The notes beneath the pieces were generated by a model. The model saw only the letters and a list, made by a program, of their open reading frames with translations. It was not told where the DNA came from and did not search any database. The position numbers and the translations under genes were made by a program. Of a stretch of DNA of 64,000 nt, positions 31,502 to 41,911 are shown piece by piece. This stretch comes from Phymorhynchus buccinoides. Its lineage: Eukaryota > Mollusca > Gastropoda > Neogastropoda > Raphitomidae. The stretch lies in contig CM065698.1 of the NCBI GenBank assembly GCA_017654935.2, positions 50,276,686 to 50,340,685 on the forward strand, in the 5' to 3' direction. The number at the start of each line of letters is the position of its first letter. Position 1 is the stretch's first letter.

Positions 31502-34500
31502 CGTAGATCACCATTTATTGCCAGACGACTGGATTATTTATTGGCTACTGATTGTATATTTGAAAAAATTGTCTCCTGTAATATCTTGTCTGTATCACAG
31601 ACGGATCACAGGCTAGTAGAATTAAAGTATAGGGTTTCTCAAGTTACAAGAGGTCCATCATATTGGAAGTTTAATGATAGCCTTTTACGTGATATTGACT
31701 TTGCACAAACCATGAACACAATGATTGAACAATACTCTGAAGAATATGAACACATAGATGTTCAAACAAAATGGGATTTGTGTAAAATTAAAATACGAGA
31801 ATTTTCCATGAAGTACTCAATTCACAAAAAGCAAAAGCAAAAAAAACAATTAAAGGACTTTCAATTTCGGCTCTCTAACGCCGAAAAAGCACTGTCATCA
31901 ACCCCAGACAACTTTCAGCTGTTGAATCAGGTAGACTCTCTAAAACGATCGATAGAAGTATTTGCTTACCAGGAGGCCAGAAGTGCACAGGTAAGATCTC
32001 GCATCAAATTTATTGAAGACGGGGAAAAGAACACTAAATATTTTTTAGGCATGGAAAAAGCCAGGGCCAATGGTAAAATTATGGATAGGTTGAAAAACTC
32101 AGAAGGGGAAATCTTTTCTTCACAGGAGAGTATTATGGAAGAACAAGTTCGATTTTATAAAGACATATACACAAACAAAAGAGAGTTTGAAGAAGCGAAA
32201 GCAAATGAATTTATGTGTAATTGCAATGTCCCTAAATTAACAGAGGAGCAGCGACTAGATCTAGATTCAGAGCTTTCATTAGCTGAAATAGCGTCAGTAT
32301 TAAAAACAATGAAAGGGGGATCTGCACCTGGGCCTGACGGAATAACTACTAATTTTATCAAATTCTTTTGGTCTAAATTACACAAACTGATTTTCGATTC
32401 GTTCAATGCCGCTTATCAACAGGGGGAGATGTCAGTGACCCAAAGGCAGGCCGTTCTCACTCTTATTCATAAGGGGAAGGGACTAGCTAGAGACGAACTT
32501 TCTAACTGGCGTCCTATTTCTCTCACTAACACCGACTATAAACTGATGGCTAAATGCCTAGCCTTACGCCTATCTAAAACACTTCCGCATATAATACATG
32601 ATAATCAGGTGGGATTTATGAAAGGACGGAAGGTTAGTACAATGATAAGATTGATTGATGATTCAATTGACATAATGAACACATCAAATAAACCAGGCAT
32701 ACTTCTGGCAGTCGACTATCGCCGTGCCTTCGATTCCATCTCAAAGGAGTTTATAATCTGGGCATTTAAACGTTTTGGCTTTGGGGAACACTTCGTAAGA
32801 TGGGTCCAAGTGATCACTGCTAACACAGAGAGCTGTGTCAACTATTTGGGTTGGTTGTCTGAGAGCTTCCCAGTCAGGTGTGGAATACGTCAAGGATGCC
32901 CCTTCTCCCCACTGGCCTTTATTTTAGCACTAGAGATGCTAGCGATTAAAGTTAGAGATGATACGCAACTGAAAGGATTGAAATTACCTATCTTGACAAC
33001 AGCTACAACTCTAACAAACTTGCTGAAAATTTTATTATATGCTGACGACATTACTTTATTTTTGCAAGATCAGCATGATTTAGAAAGGGTTCTCAACATA
33101 ATTAGTAAATTTTCTGATTTTTCTAATCTGGATATTAATAAAAACAAAACTGAAGCCATGTGGCTGGGTTCAAAGAAACATTCGGATGAAACATTTTTTA
33201 ACCTAAAATGGAAGACCAGAGTTAAAATAGTTGGAATAGTTTTCTCCAACTCCACTCCTGCCTCCACAATTGAGGAAAACTGGTCAACAAGAATAGATAA
33301 CATACAGAAAATAATGGTATTGTGGTCAAAACGTAATCTGAGTATAAGTGGGAAAATATGTATTATCAAAACATTTTTAGTGTCACAGTTGGTGTATATC
33401 ATGCAGGCTTTAGTGGTTCCAACGAGTGTTCTTAACAAACTAAACACTCTTTTGTTCAGATTTCTATGGAAGAAGAAATTTTCGAACAAAAGAGCATATG
33501 AAAAGGTTAAAAGAGTCGTTGTTTGCAGTGACATAGAAAAAGGGGGTTTAAAAATGATTGATGTCAATACAATGCAGACGTCATTCCTTTTGTCTTGGGC
33601 AGTCCAGCTGCTCCAGTCTGAAGGGGAAACATGGTCGATAATCCCTAAGTCCCTCTTCTCTGTCCTTGGCATCAGTTTATCCTGTTTTAAATCAGATATT
33701 TCTTCAACACAATTTGCTGGATTGAATTATATCAAATCCGAATTCTGGAAAAATGTATTAAAAATATGGCTAGATAATGTGACTAAGCTTAAGAACGGCC
33801 CTCGTGATACATTATTATTTTTAAACCATGACTGTTTATGGAATAACTCACGATTAATGTACAGACAAAAATGTTTGTTTTTTAAAGAGTGGGCTTCTGC
33901 TGGCATCTCTCTGATTTCAGATATGGTAGTTGACGGTAATGTTTTGTCCTTCGAATATGTATGTGAGAAGGTAGGTAATAAGCCAACTCGTCAATTTGAA
34001 TATAATGCAATATGCACAGCCTTGCACTCCCGTTCAGCCGAACAAATGCTTCGTTTATATTCTACCGAAGATAGGAATATAATCACACCTCGCGTTAAAA
34101 TCACTCCTCAAATCATTCGACATCATCTGACGACATATTCTACTATTCAACCATGCGCTCTAAATTTCTGGCTACGTAAATACAATATCGTTCTTACAGA
34201 ACATCACTGGTCAATTGCACGCATTTCTACTAAAGAAGAAAGACTAAGACTCCTACACTGGAAACTACTTCATAATATCTATCCCACAAATATTCTTCTC
34301 TATAGAATGGGTCTCAGAAATAATACTCTTTGTACTTTCTGTAACGAAACTGATTTCATTGAACATTTCTTTTTCAAATGTTCTAGAATAGAGAAAGTGT
34401 GGAAAACGTGCACTGACGTAATCTTCAAGGAATCCAACCAACAAATATCTCTAACAGAAACTGATATTCTATTTGGATACATGCCAGACAAAGGCAAAAC

Positions 34501-34639
34501 ACCGTTTGTTCGATATGTAAATCATATAATTTTAATTGCTAAAATGGTGATTAGTAAATTTCGGTATGGCATTGGTTATGACATTACAACCCTTTTTGAA
34601 AAAGAACTAGATATACGGAAAACATTTTTAAATCCATAA
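31502..34639 (+). CDS. Tx1/L1-type LINE ORF2 (endonuclease end, reverse transcriptase, C-terminal knuckle)
   Basis: The frame is open without a stop from the gap to TAA at 34639, over 1040 codons. It begins in the endonuclease (FIARRLDYLLATDC, then QTDHRLVELKY, the SDH block). A coiled linker follows (KQKQKKQLKDFQFRL; RSRIKFIEDGEKNTKYFLGM). RT blocks: GGSAPGPDGITTNFIKFFW, NWRPISLTNTDYKLMAKCLA, LLAVDYRRAFDSISKEFI (catalytic Asp), GIRQGCPFSPLAFILALEML and ILLYADDITLFLQD (catalytic Asp pair). The C-terminus has CTFCNETDFIEHFFFKC, a CX2CX7HX4C knuckle. The order fits L1/Tx1-clade ORF2, and the protein reverse-transcribes LINE RNA at nicked target DNA. This is the only long intact coding region here. 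The start is hidden by the gap, so functionality cannot be judged. Confidence 0.92.
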   Translation, partial: RRSPFIARRLDYLLATDCIFEKIVSCNILSVSQTDHRLVELKYRVSQVTRGPSYWKFNDSLLRDIDFAQTMNTMIEQYSEEYEHIDVQTKWDLCKIKIREFSMKYSIHKKQKQKKQLKDFQFRLSNAEKALSSTPDNFQLLNQVDSLKRSIEVFAYQEARSAQVRSRIKFIEDGEKNTKYFLGMEKARANGKIMDRLKNSEGEIFSSQESIMEEQVRFYKDIYTNKREFEEAKANEFMCNCNVPKLTEEQRLDLDSELSLAEIASVLKTMKGGSAPGPDGITTNFIKFFWSKLHKLIFDSFNAAYQQGEMSVTQRQAVLTLIHKGKGLARDELSNWRPISLTNTDYKLMAKCLALRLSKTLPHIIHDNQVGFMKGRKVSTMIRLIDDSIDIMNTSNKPGILLAVDYRRAFDSISKEFIIWAFKRFGFGEHFVRWVQVITANTESCVNYLGWLSESFPVRCGIRQGCPFSPLAFILALEMLAIKVRDDTQLKGLKLPILTTATTLTNLLKILLYADDITLFLQDQHDLERVLNIISKFSDFSNLDINKNKTEAMWLGSKKHSDETFFNLKWKTRVKIVGIVFSNSTPASTIEENWSTRIDNIQKIMVLWSKRNLSISGKICIIKTFLVSQLVYIMQALVVPTSVLNKLNTLLFRFLWKKKFSNKRAYEKVKRVVVCSDIEKGGLKMIDVNTMQTSFLLSWAVQLLQSEGETWSIIPKSLFSVLGISLSCFKSDISSTQFAGLNYIKSEFWKNVLKIWLDNVTKLKNGPRDTLLFLNHDCLWNNSRLMYRQKCLFFKEWASAGISLISDMVVDGNVLSFEYVCEKVGNKPTRQFEYNAICTALHSRSAEQMLRLYSTEDRNIITPRVKITPQIIRHHLTTYSTIQPCALNFWLRKYNIVLTEHHWSIARISTKEERLRLLHWKLLHNIYPTNILLYRMGLRNNTLCTFCNETDFIEHFFFKCSRIEKVWKTCTDVIFKESNQQISLTETDILFGYMPDKGKTPFVRYVNHIILIAKMVISKFRYGIGYDITTLFEKELDIRKTFLNP

Positions 34640-35793
34640 CTAAACTCTCTCCCCCCCCCCTCTCTCTCTCTCTCTACGAGCGCGTGCGCGCACACACACA
34701 CGCGCACTCACACACACAAGTGCACGCTCACTCGCGCACACGCGCACGCACACATTCACACACGCACGCACGCGCGCGCTCGCGCTCACACGCACACACG
34801 CACGCACGCGCACACACAAACACACATACACCCTGTTTTCTTCTGTTTTCCCGTTTGTTTGTTTGTTTAGATCCCCCCCCCCCCCCTTTTTTTTGATGAA
34901 GTTTCATTCTTCTTTTTTTGTTTTGTTGTTGTTGTTGTTTTTGTTTGTTTTTGTTTGTTTGTTGATTCTGTTTCTTTAAAGATTATTTTCTTCCATAGGC
35001 ACATCTTTTTTTATGGAAACAGTTGTACTTATATCTAGAGGCATTAAGTTGTAGATTTATTGATGAATTAATTCTATTAATTAATTTAATTATTTATTTA
35101 TTTACCATTCTACTAATTTTTGCATATGTTTTGTTAATGTTTGTTGAAAAAAAAAAGGGAAAAAAAAAGAAAACAAATTGGAAAAAAATTGTGGTTGATC
35201 TCCAGCAACAGCAGCGAGGTGTGTTTTGTATTAGTAAGAGAGATAGAGCGGTGTTATCATGTGTTTTGTATTGGTAAAGAGATAGAGCGGTGTTATCATG
35301 TGTTTTGTATTAGTAAAGAGAGATAGAGCGGTGTTATCATGTGTTTTGTATTGGTAAAGAGATAGAGCGGTGTTATCATGTGTTTTGTATTAGTAAAGAG
35401 AGATAGAGCGGTGTTATCATGTGTTTTGTATTAGTAAAGAGAGATAGAGCGGTGTTATCATGTGTTTTGTATTGGTAAAGAGATAGAGCGGTGTTATCAT
35501 GTGTTTTGTATTGGTAAAGAGATAGAGCGGTGTTATCATGTGTTTTGTATTAGTAAAGAGAGATAGAGCGGTTTTATCATGTGTTTTGTATTAGTAAAGA
35601 GAGATAGAGCGGTGTTATCATGTGTTTTGTATTAGTAAAGAGAGATAGAGCGGTGTTATCATGTGTTTTGTATTGGTAAAGAGAGATAGAGCGGTGTTAT
35701 CATGTGTTTTGTATTGGTAAAGAGATAGAGCGGTGTTATCATGTGTTTTGTATTAGTAAAGAGAGATAGAGCGGTTTAAAAAAAAAAAAAAAA
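34640..35793 (+). mobile_element. 3' UTR and poly(A) tail of the Tx1-type LINE
   Basis: Downstream of the ORF2 stop lie C and CT tracts, a (CA)n/GCAC microsatellite (34685-34830), a T-rich segment with TTG repeats, a ~41-bp minisatellite (35214-35775) and A17 (35777-35793). The A run then abuts the minus-strand L2-like LINE, so it marks the 3' end of the plus-strand insertion. Confidence 0.7.
35214..35775. repeat. Minisatellite, 39- and 41-bp units, about 14 copies
   Basis: The unit starts GTGTTTTGTATTAGTAAAGA and ends GCGGTGTTATCAT. Two forms alternate irregularly: TTGGTAAAGAGATAG (39 bp) and TTAGTAAAGAGAGATAG (41 bp). Confidence 0.93.
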
Positions 35794-38395
35794 AGGTCTG
35801 AGTCAGGAAAGTCTGCATGGAAAGAGTATTGTCCAAAGTGACACCTAAGTTTTTGACAGAGTCTGAGAGGGGAATGATATTGTTACCCAGTTGGATTGAC
35901 TCTATGGAAACAGAGTCTAGTTTGTTTTTTGTTCCAACAAGCATTGCTTCGGTGTTTTCACCATTTAATTGAAGTTTATTTTGAACCATCCAATTTTGAA
36001 TATCAATATAGCAGTTGTTACTTTCTGAAAGAATGGAATCTATATCTTCAGGAGCTGTACTATTTTGGAGTTGTGAGTCATCTGCATAGAAGTGATGTTT
36101 CATGTTGTGTTGGTCGATGACATTGGCAAGAGGTGACGTATACAAAGTAAACAAGACAGGACCAAGCACAGACCCCTGGGGCACTCCACAAGAAAGCCTA
36201 ACCTGTTCAGACTGACGACCATTGACCAGAACTGATTGAAAACGATCAGAGAGGTAAGAGGAGAACCAAGAAAGAGCGGGGCCATTAATCCCAAAAGTAT
36301 GTTCAAGACGAGACAGAATAATGGAGTGGTCTATGGTATCGAATGCAGCAGAGAGATCAAGAAGTGTCAAAAGAGAGATCTGACCAACATCAGAAGCATG
36401 TAGGAGGTCATTGACGATTTGAACGAGGGCCGTTTCAGTACTGTGATTGGCTTTATATGCAGACTGGTAAGGATGGTGAAGATTGTTTGAGGATAGATGA
36501 TCATTAAGTTGTTTCAGAACAGTCTTCTCTAGGAGTTAGGAGAGAAACGGGAGGTTAGATACAGGTCTGTAGTTTTTCAAATTATTGGGATCCAGATTGT
36601 TCTTCTTGAGAAGGGGCCTTACAAGAGCGGTTTTGAAAGCAGACGGGAACACACCTGAAACTAAAGAAGAATTGATGATGTTGGTGATTGATGGCAGAAG
36701 GTGTTGATAGATTTGTGAGAAAAGAGAGGCTGGGATGGGGTCAAGATCACAGGATTTAAAATGCATGTCTTTCAGAGTAGAAAGAACTTCGGTCTCAGAC
36801 ACCGGCTTGAAAGAGAGAAGGGGGACACCAGTGAATGATGGGTCTGGAATAGTTGGTTGAAAAGGCATAGAGTCGATTTTTGACCGTAGATCGATAATCT
36901 TGGTGGAGAAGAAGGAGGAAAAGGCTTCTGGCAGTTTGTCAGGACTGATATTTGATGGCAGAGGACTTGATTTTTTAGTCCCTAGGAGATCAGACATGGT
37001 GGAAAACAGGACCTTTGTTGTGCTGGCTTCAAGAATTTTAGATGAAAAATAGTTTGTTTTTGCCTTGGCCAGAAGAAGAGTGAAGATGTTGCGGAGAAAC
37101 TGATATATCTGACGATGTATTTCTAGTTTTGAGGCCCGCCACTGACGCTCAGCCTTACGACTAGTGCGTTTACTTACTCTAAGTTCAGGCGTGTACCAGG
37201 GAGCGCAGGGGCGATCGGGCACAACACGAGTGGATGGGGGAGCGTGTTTATCAAGCAAGTTACTCATAGTAGAATTAAAAGTCGAGGCAGGGTCGTCGGA
37301 AATACTCACGTTAGAAAGGAGTTCTGTTGCCTCTGAACTAAAAGTATGAATATCTATAGACTTGAGATTACGGCGTGTGACTGTACGTTTATTTCTGGGA
37401 GTTTTGGAAAGATTAAGACTGGCGAGGACGGCAAAATGGTCAGAGGAAAGGATCTTAGACACTGACACTGATGAAACAAGTTGGTCGGAATCACGCGCGA
37501 TTAGCCAGTCTATGATGTGGCCCTTGTTGTGTGTAGGCTCAGTTACAAGCTGAGAGATGGAGTGGTTAGCAAGTGAGAGGCAGAGACGCTTTGTGTGAGA
37601 GGACTGTTGGTTGTCGAAGTGAAAATTAAAATCACCTAGCACAATAAGAGGACTGCGGTTCAGAGAATAGGAGTCAAGGAGGGCTTCAAATTCGGGATGA
37701 AACATTGAATCGGTGAGATTGTTAGTTCTGCTAGGGGGAGGGCGATAGATACAGGAGAAGACAACAGATTGACCAGACATGCTAAGAACAACTTCTACAG
37801 CCTCGAAAGACAGATGGGGGAAGGGGAGGGTTGTGTTGAAGGAAAGGGATTTATCTAACACGTCTCTATACAGTACAGCGAGGCCCCCACCTAAAGAAGA
37901 ACGGGGGAAGGATTTAATTTTGTAGCCAGGAGGAGTTAGCTGCTTTAGTTTAGGTTCATGTCCATTACTTTTGAGCCACGTTTCGGTTATAAAAACTAAA
38001 TCAAAGTCATGCTAAAAAACATAGTCAGCAATATAGTCCGCTTTGTTCTCAGGACAGACAGACTGGGCGTTAAATACACATACACTAAAACTGTCAGAAG
38101 ATTGAACAGAGTTCACTGACACAGATGACACGTCACACTGGTGGCTGGGTGATGTAGGGGGAGGCGTTGAAGGCAGCAGTAGAGAAGCAAAGGGCTGGTT
38201 AGAATACACATCAGAGTCAGAGTCACAGTCATTGGTCACGCAGTTGTCAACACATGGTTCAGGAACACAATGTAGGGGTGGAGGATATAACAGGCACAGA
38301 GTCACAGTGCTGGAAGGCTGATGAAGGAGAGGTTGTGGCAGATGAAGCAGGAGACGAATGAGAGTTGAGGGGTGGCACAGGAGTGGAGTCGTCAT
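35794..38395 (-). pseudogene. L2/CR1-type LINE ORF2 (endonuclease-RT), two stops, 3' truncated
   Basis: A single minus-strand frame from 38395 to 35794 is interrupted only by TAG at 38014-38012 and TAA at 36538-36536. Endonuclease blocks: VCVFNAQSVCPENKADYIAD, DLVFITETWLKSNG just after the first stop, GGGLAVLYR, FSCIYRPPPS, IVLGDFNFHFD, THNKGHIIDWLIA and LSSDHFAVLA. RT blocks: NNLKNYRPVSNLPFLS, the second stop, LLEKTVLKQL, LLTLLDLSAAFDTIDH, SCGVPQGSVLGPVLF and HHFYADDSQLQ. All catalytic residues looked for are retained. The protein stops after VTLDNTLSMQTFL where the A17/T17 junction and the other LINE begin; the RT C-terminus is missing. Ser/Pro-rich sequence upstream (to about 38490) may be the N-terminal leader. 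Confidence 0.9.
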
Positions 38396-38506
38396 GGTCG
38401 TCAGGCAGGCAGGAAGAGGTGGAGAGAGGCAGACATCTAGGTGGTGAGGGTGGAGTAGGACGGCAAGAGATCATTGGATTTGAAAGCACACCGGATAGTA
38501 ATGGTG

Positions 38507-38704
38507 GTGTTCTGCGCGTTTGAACGACGAACTATATCTTTCGATCTTCACTTGCGGCTTAGTCTGATCGATTGATTTGCTTGCGCAATTGATGGATCCA
38601 TAGTTTGCGCAAATATCGATAGATATTAGCGTAATCGGTGGATCGGTGGATATCGGTGGATATCAAAAATAGAGCTTATAAACGTATTCAAATTGTTTTT
38701 TAAT
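38507..38704. repeat. Inverted repeat, partner at 49885-50070
   Basis: TTCTGCGCGTTTGAACGACG, CAATTGATGGATCCATAGTT and AACGTATTCAAATTGTTTTT match the reverse complement of 49885-50070. The left copy has an extra GGTGGATCGGTGGATATC segment. The TTTGAGCGACAAACT-like end also occurs near 6890 and 44610. Confidence 0.85.
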
Positions 38705-39555
38705 GACCATCGATCATTATGACAACTTTATTTGTACCCTTTCGTGGCTTAAAAAAAAAAAAAAAAAAATAAAAACCCAGTGGAAACGTGCTGTATCAAC
38801 CAACTATACAAACAGCAGCCATTTAAACATTTTTGTCGACAGCCAACTTCAGTCTGTTGATGTTTTTGCTAGGTTTTCGTGTTTTGCAGACCGAAAATGT
38901 AGCATGCATAAAATATTCAAAAGCCAAAGCAATAATAATGTATAAATAAAACAGCAAGGCAAGGTGGATAAAAGAACAACAGGAGGATTGTATGCGCTGA
39001 ACAAACCGAAACTAGGCTATCGGTTTGAAGATCGAACTACTAGCCTAACTAGGCCTATTTTTGCTGTGTCTGTGCCGGGTGCGGCCATCGAAAACTAGGC
39101 CTAGGCCTACCCAAGATAAGTAAGTACTTTGCTCGATTTTTTTTTAAAATATTGTGCTTTTTGCAATATCGACTCACTCCCAAGCCCTGCTAACAACAAA
39201 AGTAAACAAACAAACATCCAAAACTGCAGATTTTTGAAAAATAAGCTCAGATACATGACGTCTTCTTCTTTTTCTTCGCCTTCTTCTTCTTCATCAAGCT
39301 GAAGATTCTGCTGCACTTTAGGGGATAATACGAAAAAGAAAGAAAATCAGTTCAGCAAAGATAGGGTAGATAGTGAGAAGGGTGAGATATTATTGGGAAA
39401 AGATAGAGCCAATATAGTCAGGAATTTAGCATTATGATACTCCGTTTGCTATATCATGTAAAAGGATAATAATGTTGTGAAATAGATTTATAACTTTAAG
39501 GAAATCAGTTTTATAATGGGAGGGGGGGGACGTGTGATGGAAAGACGAGATAAAA
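38705..39555. other. Intergenic, no gene seen
   Basis: Low-complexity A runs (38751-38769) and GGCCTA motifs. Nothing coding is recognised. Confidence 0.35.
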
Positions 39556-39850
39556 GTCATACACAACCGTTAAATGCCCCGGTCTAGCCGGAGACACCCG
39601 GGCCCCGCATGATGCATGCAGGGGTGTGTCATGCATGACCGTTAAGTCCCCTCAGCCGGGGAATCTCTGGCCCCACATGATGCATGCAGAGGAATAGGGG
39701 GGGGGGGGGGCATGTGTGACAGTAAGGTCACACGTGTTGCATGCAGAGAAGGACCACAGACCTTTCGCAGTATCTAGGCAGGACTAATCCGGCTACCGTA
39801 GCGGCCTCCGGGGTCGAACCCCGACCGGCACAGCTCCAGCCCTTCATTTA
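39556..39850. repeat. Repeat cluster with GATGCATGCAG motifs
   Basis: Three related stretches carry CCGTTAA ... GCCCC(G/A)CATGATGCATGCAG at about 39565-39740. They are followed by CCGGGGTCGAACCCCGACCGG (39808-39829), a palindrome that also resembles a B box on the minus strand. It may be a tRNA-related SINE, but no A box was found. Confidence 0.4.
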
Positions 39851-39999
39851 CCACTACTTCTTCTTCTTTCTTTAAACAACCACTATCATCTTTTTGATAG
39901 TTCTGTTGTTGTACTAAAGGGGACTTCCATCAGGCAGAAAGTACTTTGATCTATGGCCCCTAGTTCCCGAATTTAGTTTGATGATGTGAGGATGGGGCA

Positions 40000-40130
40000 G
40001 GGGGGGGGGGGGGGGGGGGGGGGGGTGACTGAGACAGTGTGGGCTGGTGGAGGTGTTTATGGAAGGCTGTTTTGAATGCATCCAGTGACTGATTGGAGGC
40101 AACTTGCTCGGGCACACTGTTTTGTTTACA
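40000..40130 (-). pseudogene. LINE RT C-terminal remnant beside a poly(G)26 tract
   Basis: The minus frame reads NSVPEQVASNQSLDAFKTAF then HKHLHQPTLSQ, the final block of Jockey/CR1-type LINE polymerases, and then runs into proline codons from the G tract at 40000-40025. Only about 35 codons survive. Confidence 0.6.
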
Positions 40131-40751
40131 AACGACTTCTGCTCAATGCTGTGTTTGCATTCTGTTAGGAAACATGCTATTAATATCTTGTTATGATTGC
40201 AACTGATAGTAGGCTATGAGCAGCATTGGATATATTTATATTATAAGCTAGCCTACGGCTTGCTTGGTCCTACCTACCTACCTACCTTGACATAATGGGG
40301 GTCATAGGGAAAGTTGTGGTAAAACGTCTTGTAGCTCTGACAAGGGAAGCAAATCCAATGGAACAGCATTGTCAGAACTTGTAAGTTGGCAGGTGTATGG
40401 ATACTGATTTCTGGAGCCAGTGACAATCACTATGTGCATTGAAATACATTTAGTAGTAACATCAACCTAGTGCGTTTCTATTTGCTTAAGTTAATGTCTG
40501 GTTCACTGCATCATTCATTTATTGAATACTGTTGGTGAGCCTCATTGTTGCCACAGTCTTTTAAAATGATGAAGTTGAATGTCATAAGGTAGAAGACCCT
40601 GCTTTTTGTAATGTGTGTGCAATCTGGGTTAGAGCCTGCTCTCATGGGTGCGACATAGTCACTGTCTTTTTCAAAATGTCCATTTTCTGATGTATTTTTT
40701 TGACCAGCATAATTATATCCATGGGGTGTCTGCGTTTGCAGGGGTGGTGTG
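40131..40751. other. Intergenic, no gene seen
   Basis: CTACCTAC tetranucleotide repeats at 40270-40286; otherwise featureless. Confidence 0.35.
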
Positions 40752-41181
40752 TGTCGTATGCAAAAAATCACAGGAAATCACAGGAATTCTTTCGACAATA
40801 GGCCTTCCTCGGCCTCTGACGTCGGCTCCCAGTTGAAAACTCGCGTTGTTGATCTTCTTCTGTATTATATTTGAAAGGCTCGTTGCGCCATAGTTTGTCC
40901 AATCGTGCCTCAAACGATTTAACTGTGTAGCGTCCTGTAAATTCTTCGCTCGCTACTATGAGAGTTAGCATTTGCGACATTGACTCGAGTGATTGAGCGA
41001 AGTTTTTTTAATTTCACTTTTTTCTGTAATGTCATGAAATATGAACGATTTGAGTACGGAAAAGTGTTTCAAATACGGAAAAAGTGAAATGTGTTGTTCA
41101 TCCTAATGTCGCAAATTTTTTTATGCTAACTCATAGTAGCCAGCGAAAAATTTACACGATGCTACCTTTTTGCATACGACA
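40752..41181. mobile_element. MITE-like element with 15-bp terminal and internal inverted repeats
   Basis: Ends TGTCGTATGCAAAAA and TTTTTGCATACGACA are exact inverses. Inside, 40928-40982 (GCTACTATGAGAGTTAGCAT...TTGCGACATT) is inverted at about 41105-41160. No target duplication is clear. Its right end lies 2 bases from the start of duplication copy B. Confidence 0.7.
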
Positions 41182-41630
41182 GCATTATCAATGTTGTTGC
41201 TACCATTTCATTTAATCATGTTTTTTTTAATATCCTGTGTTGTTTATGACAGCATTCGCTAATTTCTATGCGGCCAAGAGAGGAGATGGTTTTGATCTAG
41301 TGGACTCTTTATCACTAGGGCTGTTTGCGGCAAGTCATTTGTGTAGATCTGCTGATCTAAAGTTCAATGCTTATTATTTTGTATGACAACATTGCCATTG
41401 CAAGTTGTCAGTGTAATGTTGAATTTTAACATACAGTCTTTGAAATGATTTGTATTTGATTTAGTACAGTTGGTGATATCGATTCATATTATCCATATTA
41501 TTTTTTTATGCCTTGTCCTATTATTTCTTCAATTAAAATAGTTTGTTTACCTCTGTGCGTGTGTGATGGGGGAGAGGCGTGGTTAATGGGGGAGATTTAT
41601 AAACAAATATGTGTGGGGAGGGGGACTGCG

Positions 41631-41911
41631 TGGTATTATTATTAGGTACTTTATGGTCACAGAGGCGTCTCTGTGAAATTCGGGTTGCTCCCACCTGGAG
41701 AGCGCGTCGCAGCCAGAGGCGTGCCACCCAATTTAAAAAAAAAACAATTTTTGCATGCGATTTTTGTCACTGATGAGGGGGGGGGGGGGGGGGTAAAAGT
41801 TTTACCAAATGACAACTTTTTCGTTGCCACTGGGTTTAACGTATGCTGTACCCAGGTTCGAACTCGGGTTTACTTGACACGAAGCGAACGCGCTACCACT
41901 GTGCCACTCTA
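41631..41911 (-). mobile_element. SINE with internal deletion
   Basis: Same insertion as 3921-4301, but bases equivalent to 4135-4234, most of the conserved central domain, are missing. Both breakpoints carry CT, a 2-bp microhomology. The tRNA-like head and the tail remain. Confidence 0.85.

Noticed and set aside
30961..31514. Minus-strand frame across the gap
   Set aside because: It consists of undetermined bases and carries no information.
33070..33672. Minus-strand 200-codon frame within the Tx1-type ORF2
   Set aside because: Antisense shadow of a well supported RT frame.
39808..39829. tRNA/SINE B box in CCGGGGTCGAACCCCGACCGG
   Set aside because: It is a palindrome and no A box lies at the proper distance; left as an unresolved repeat.
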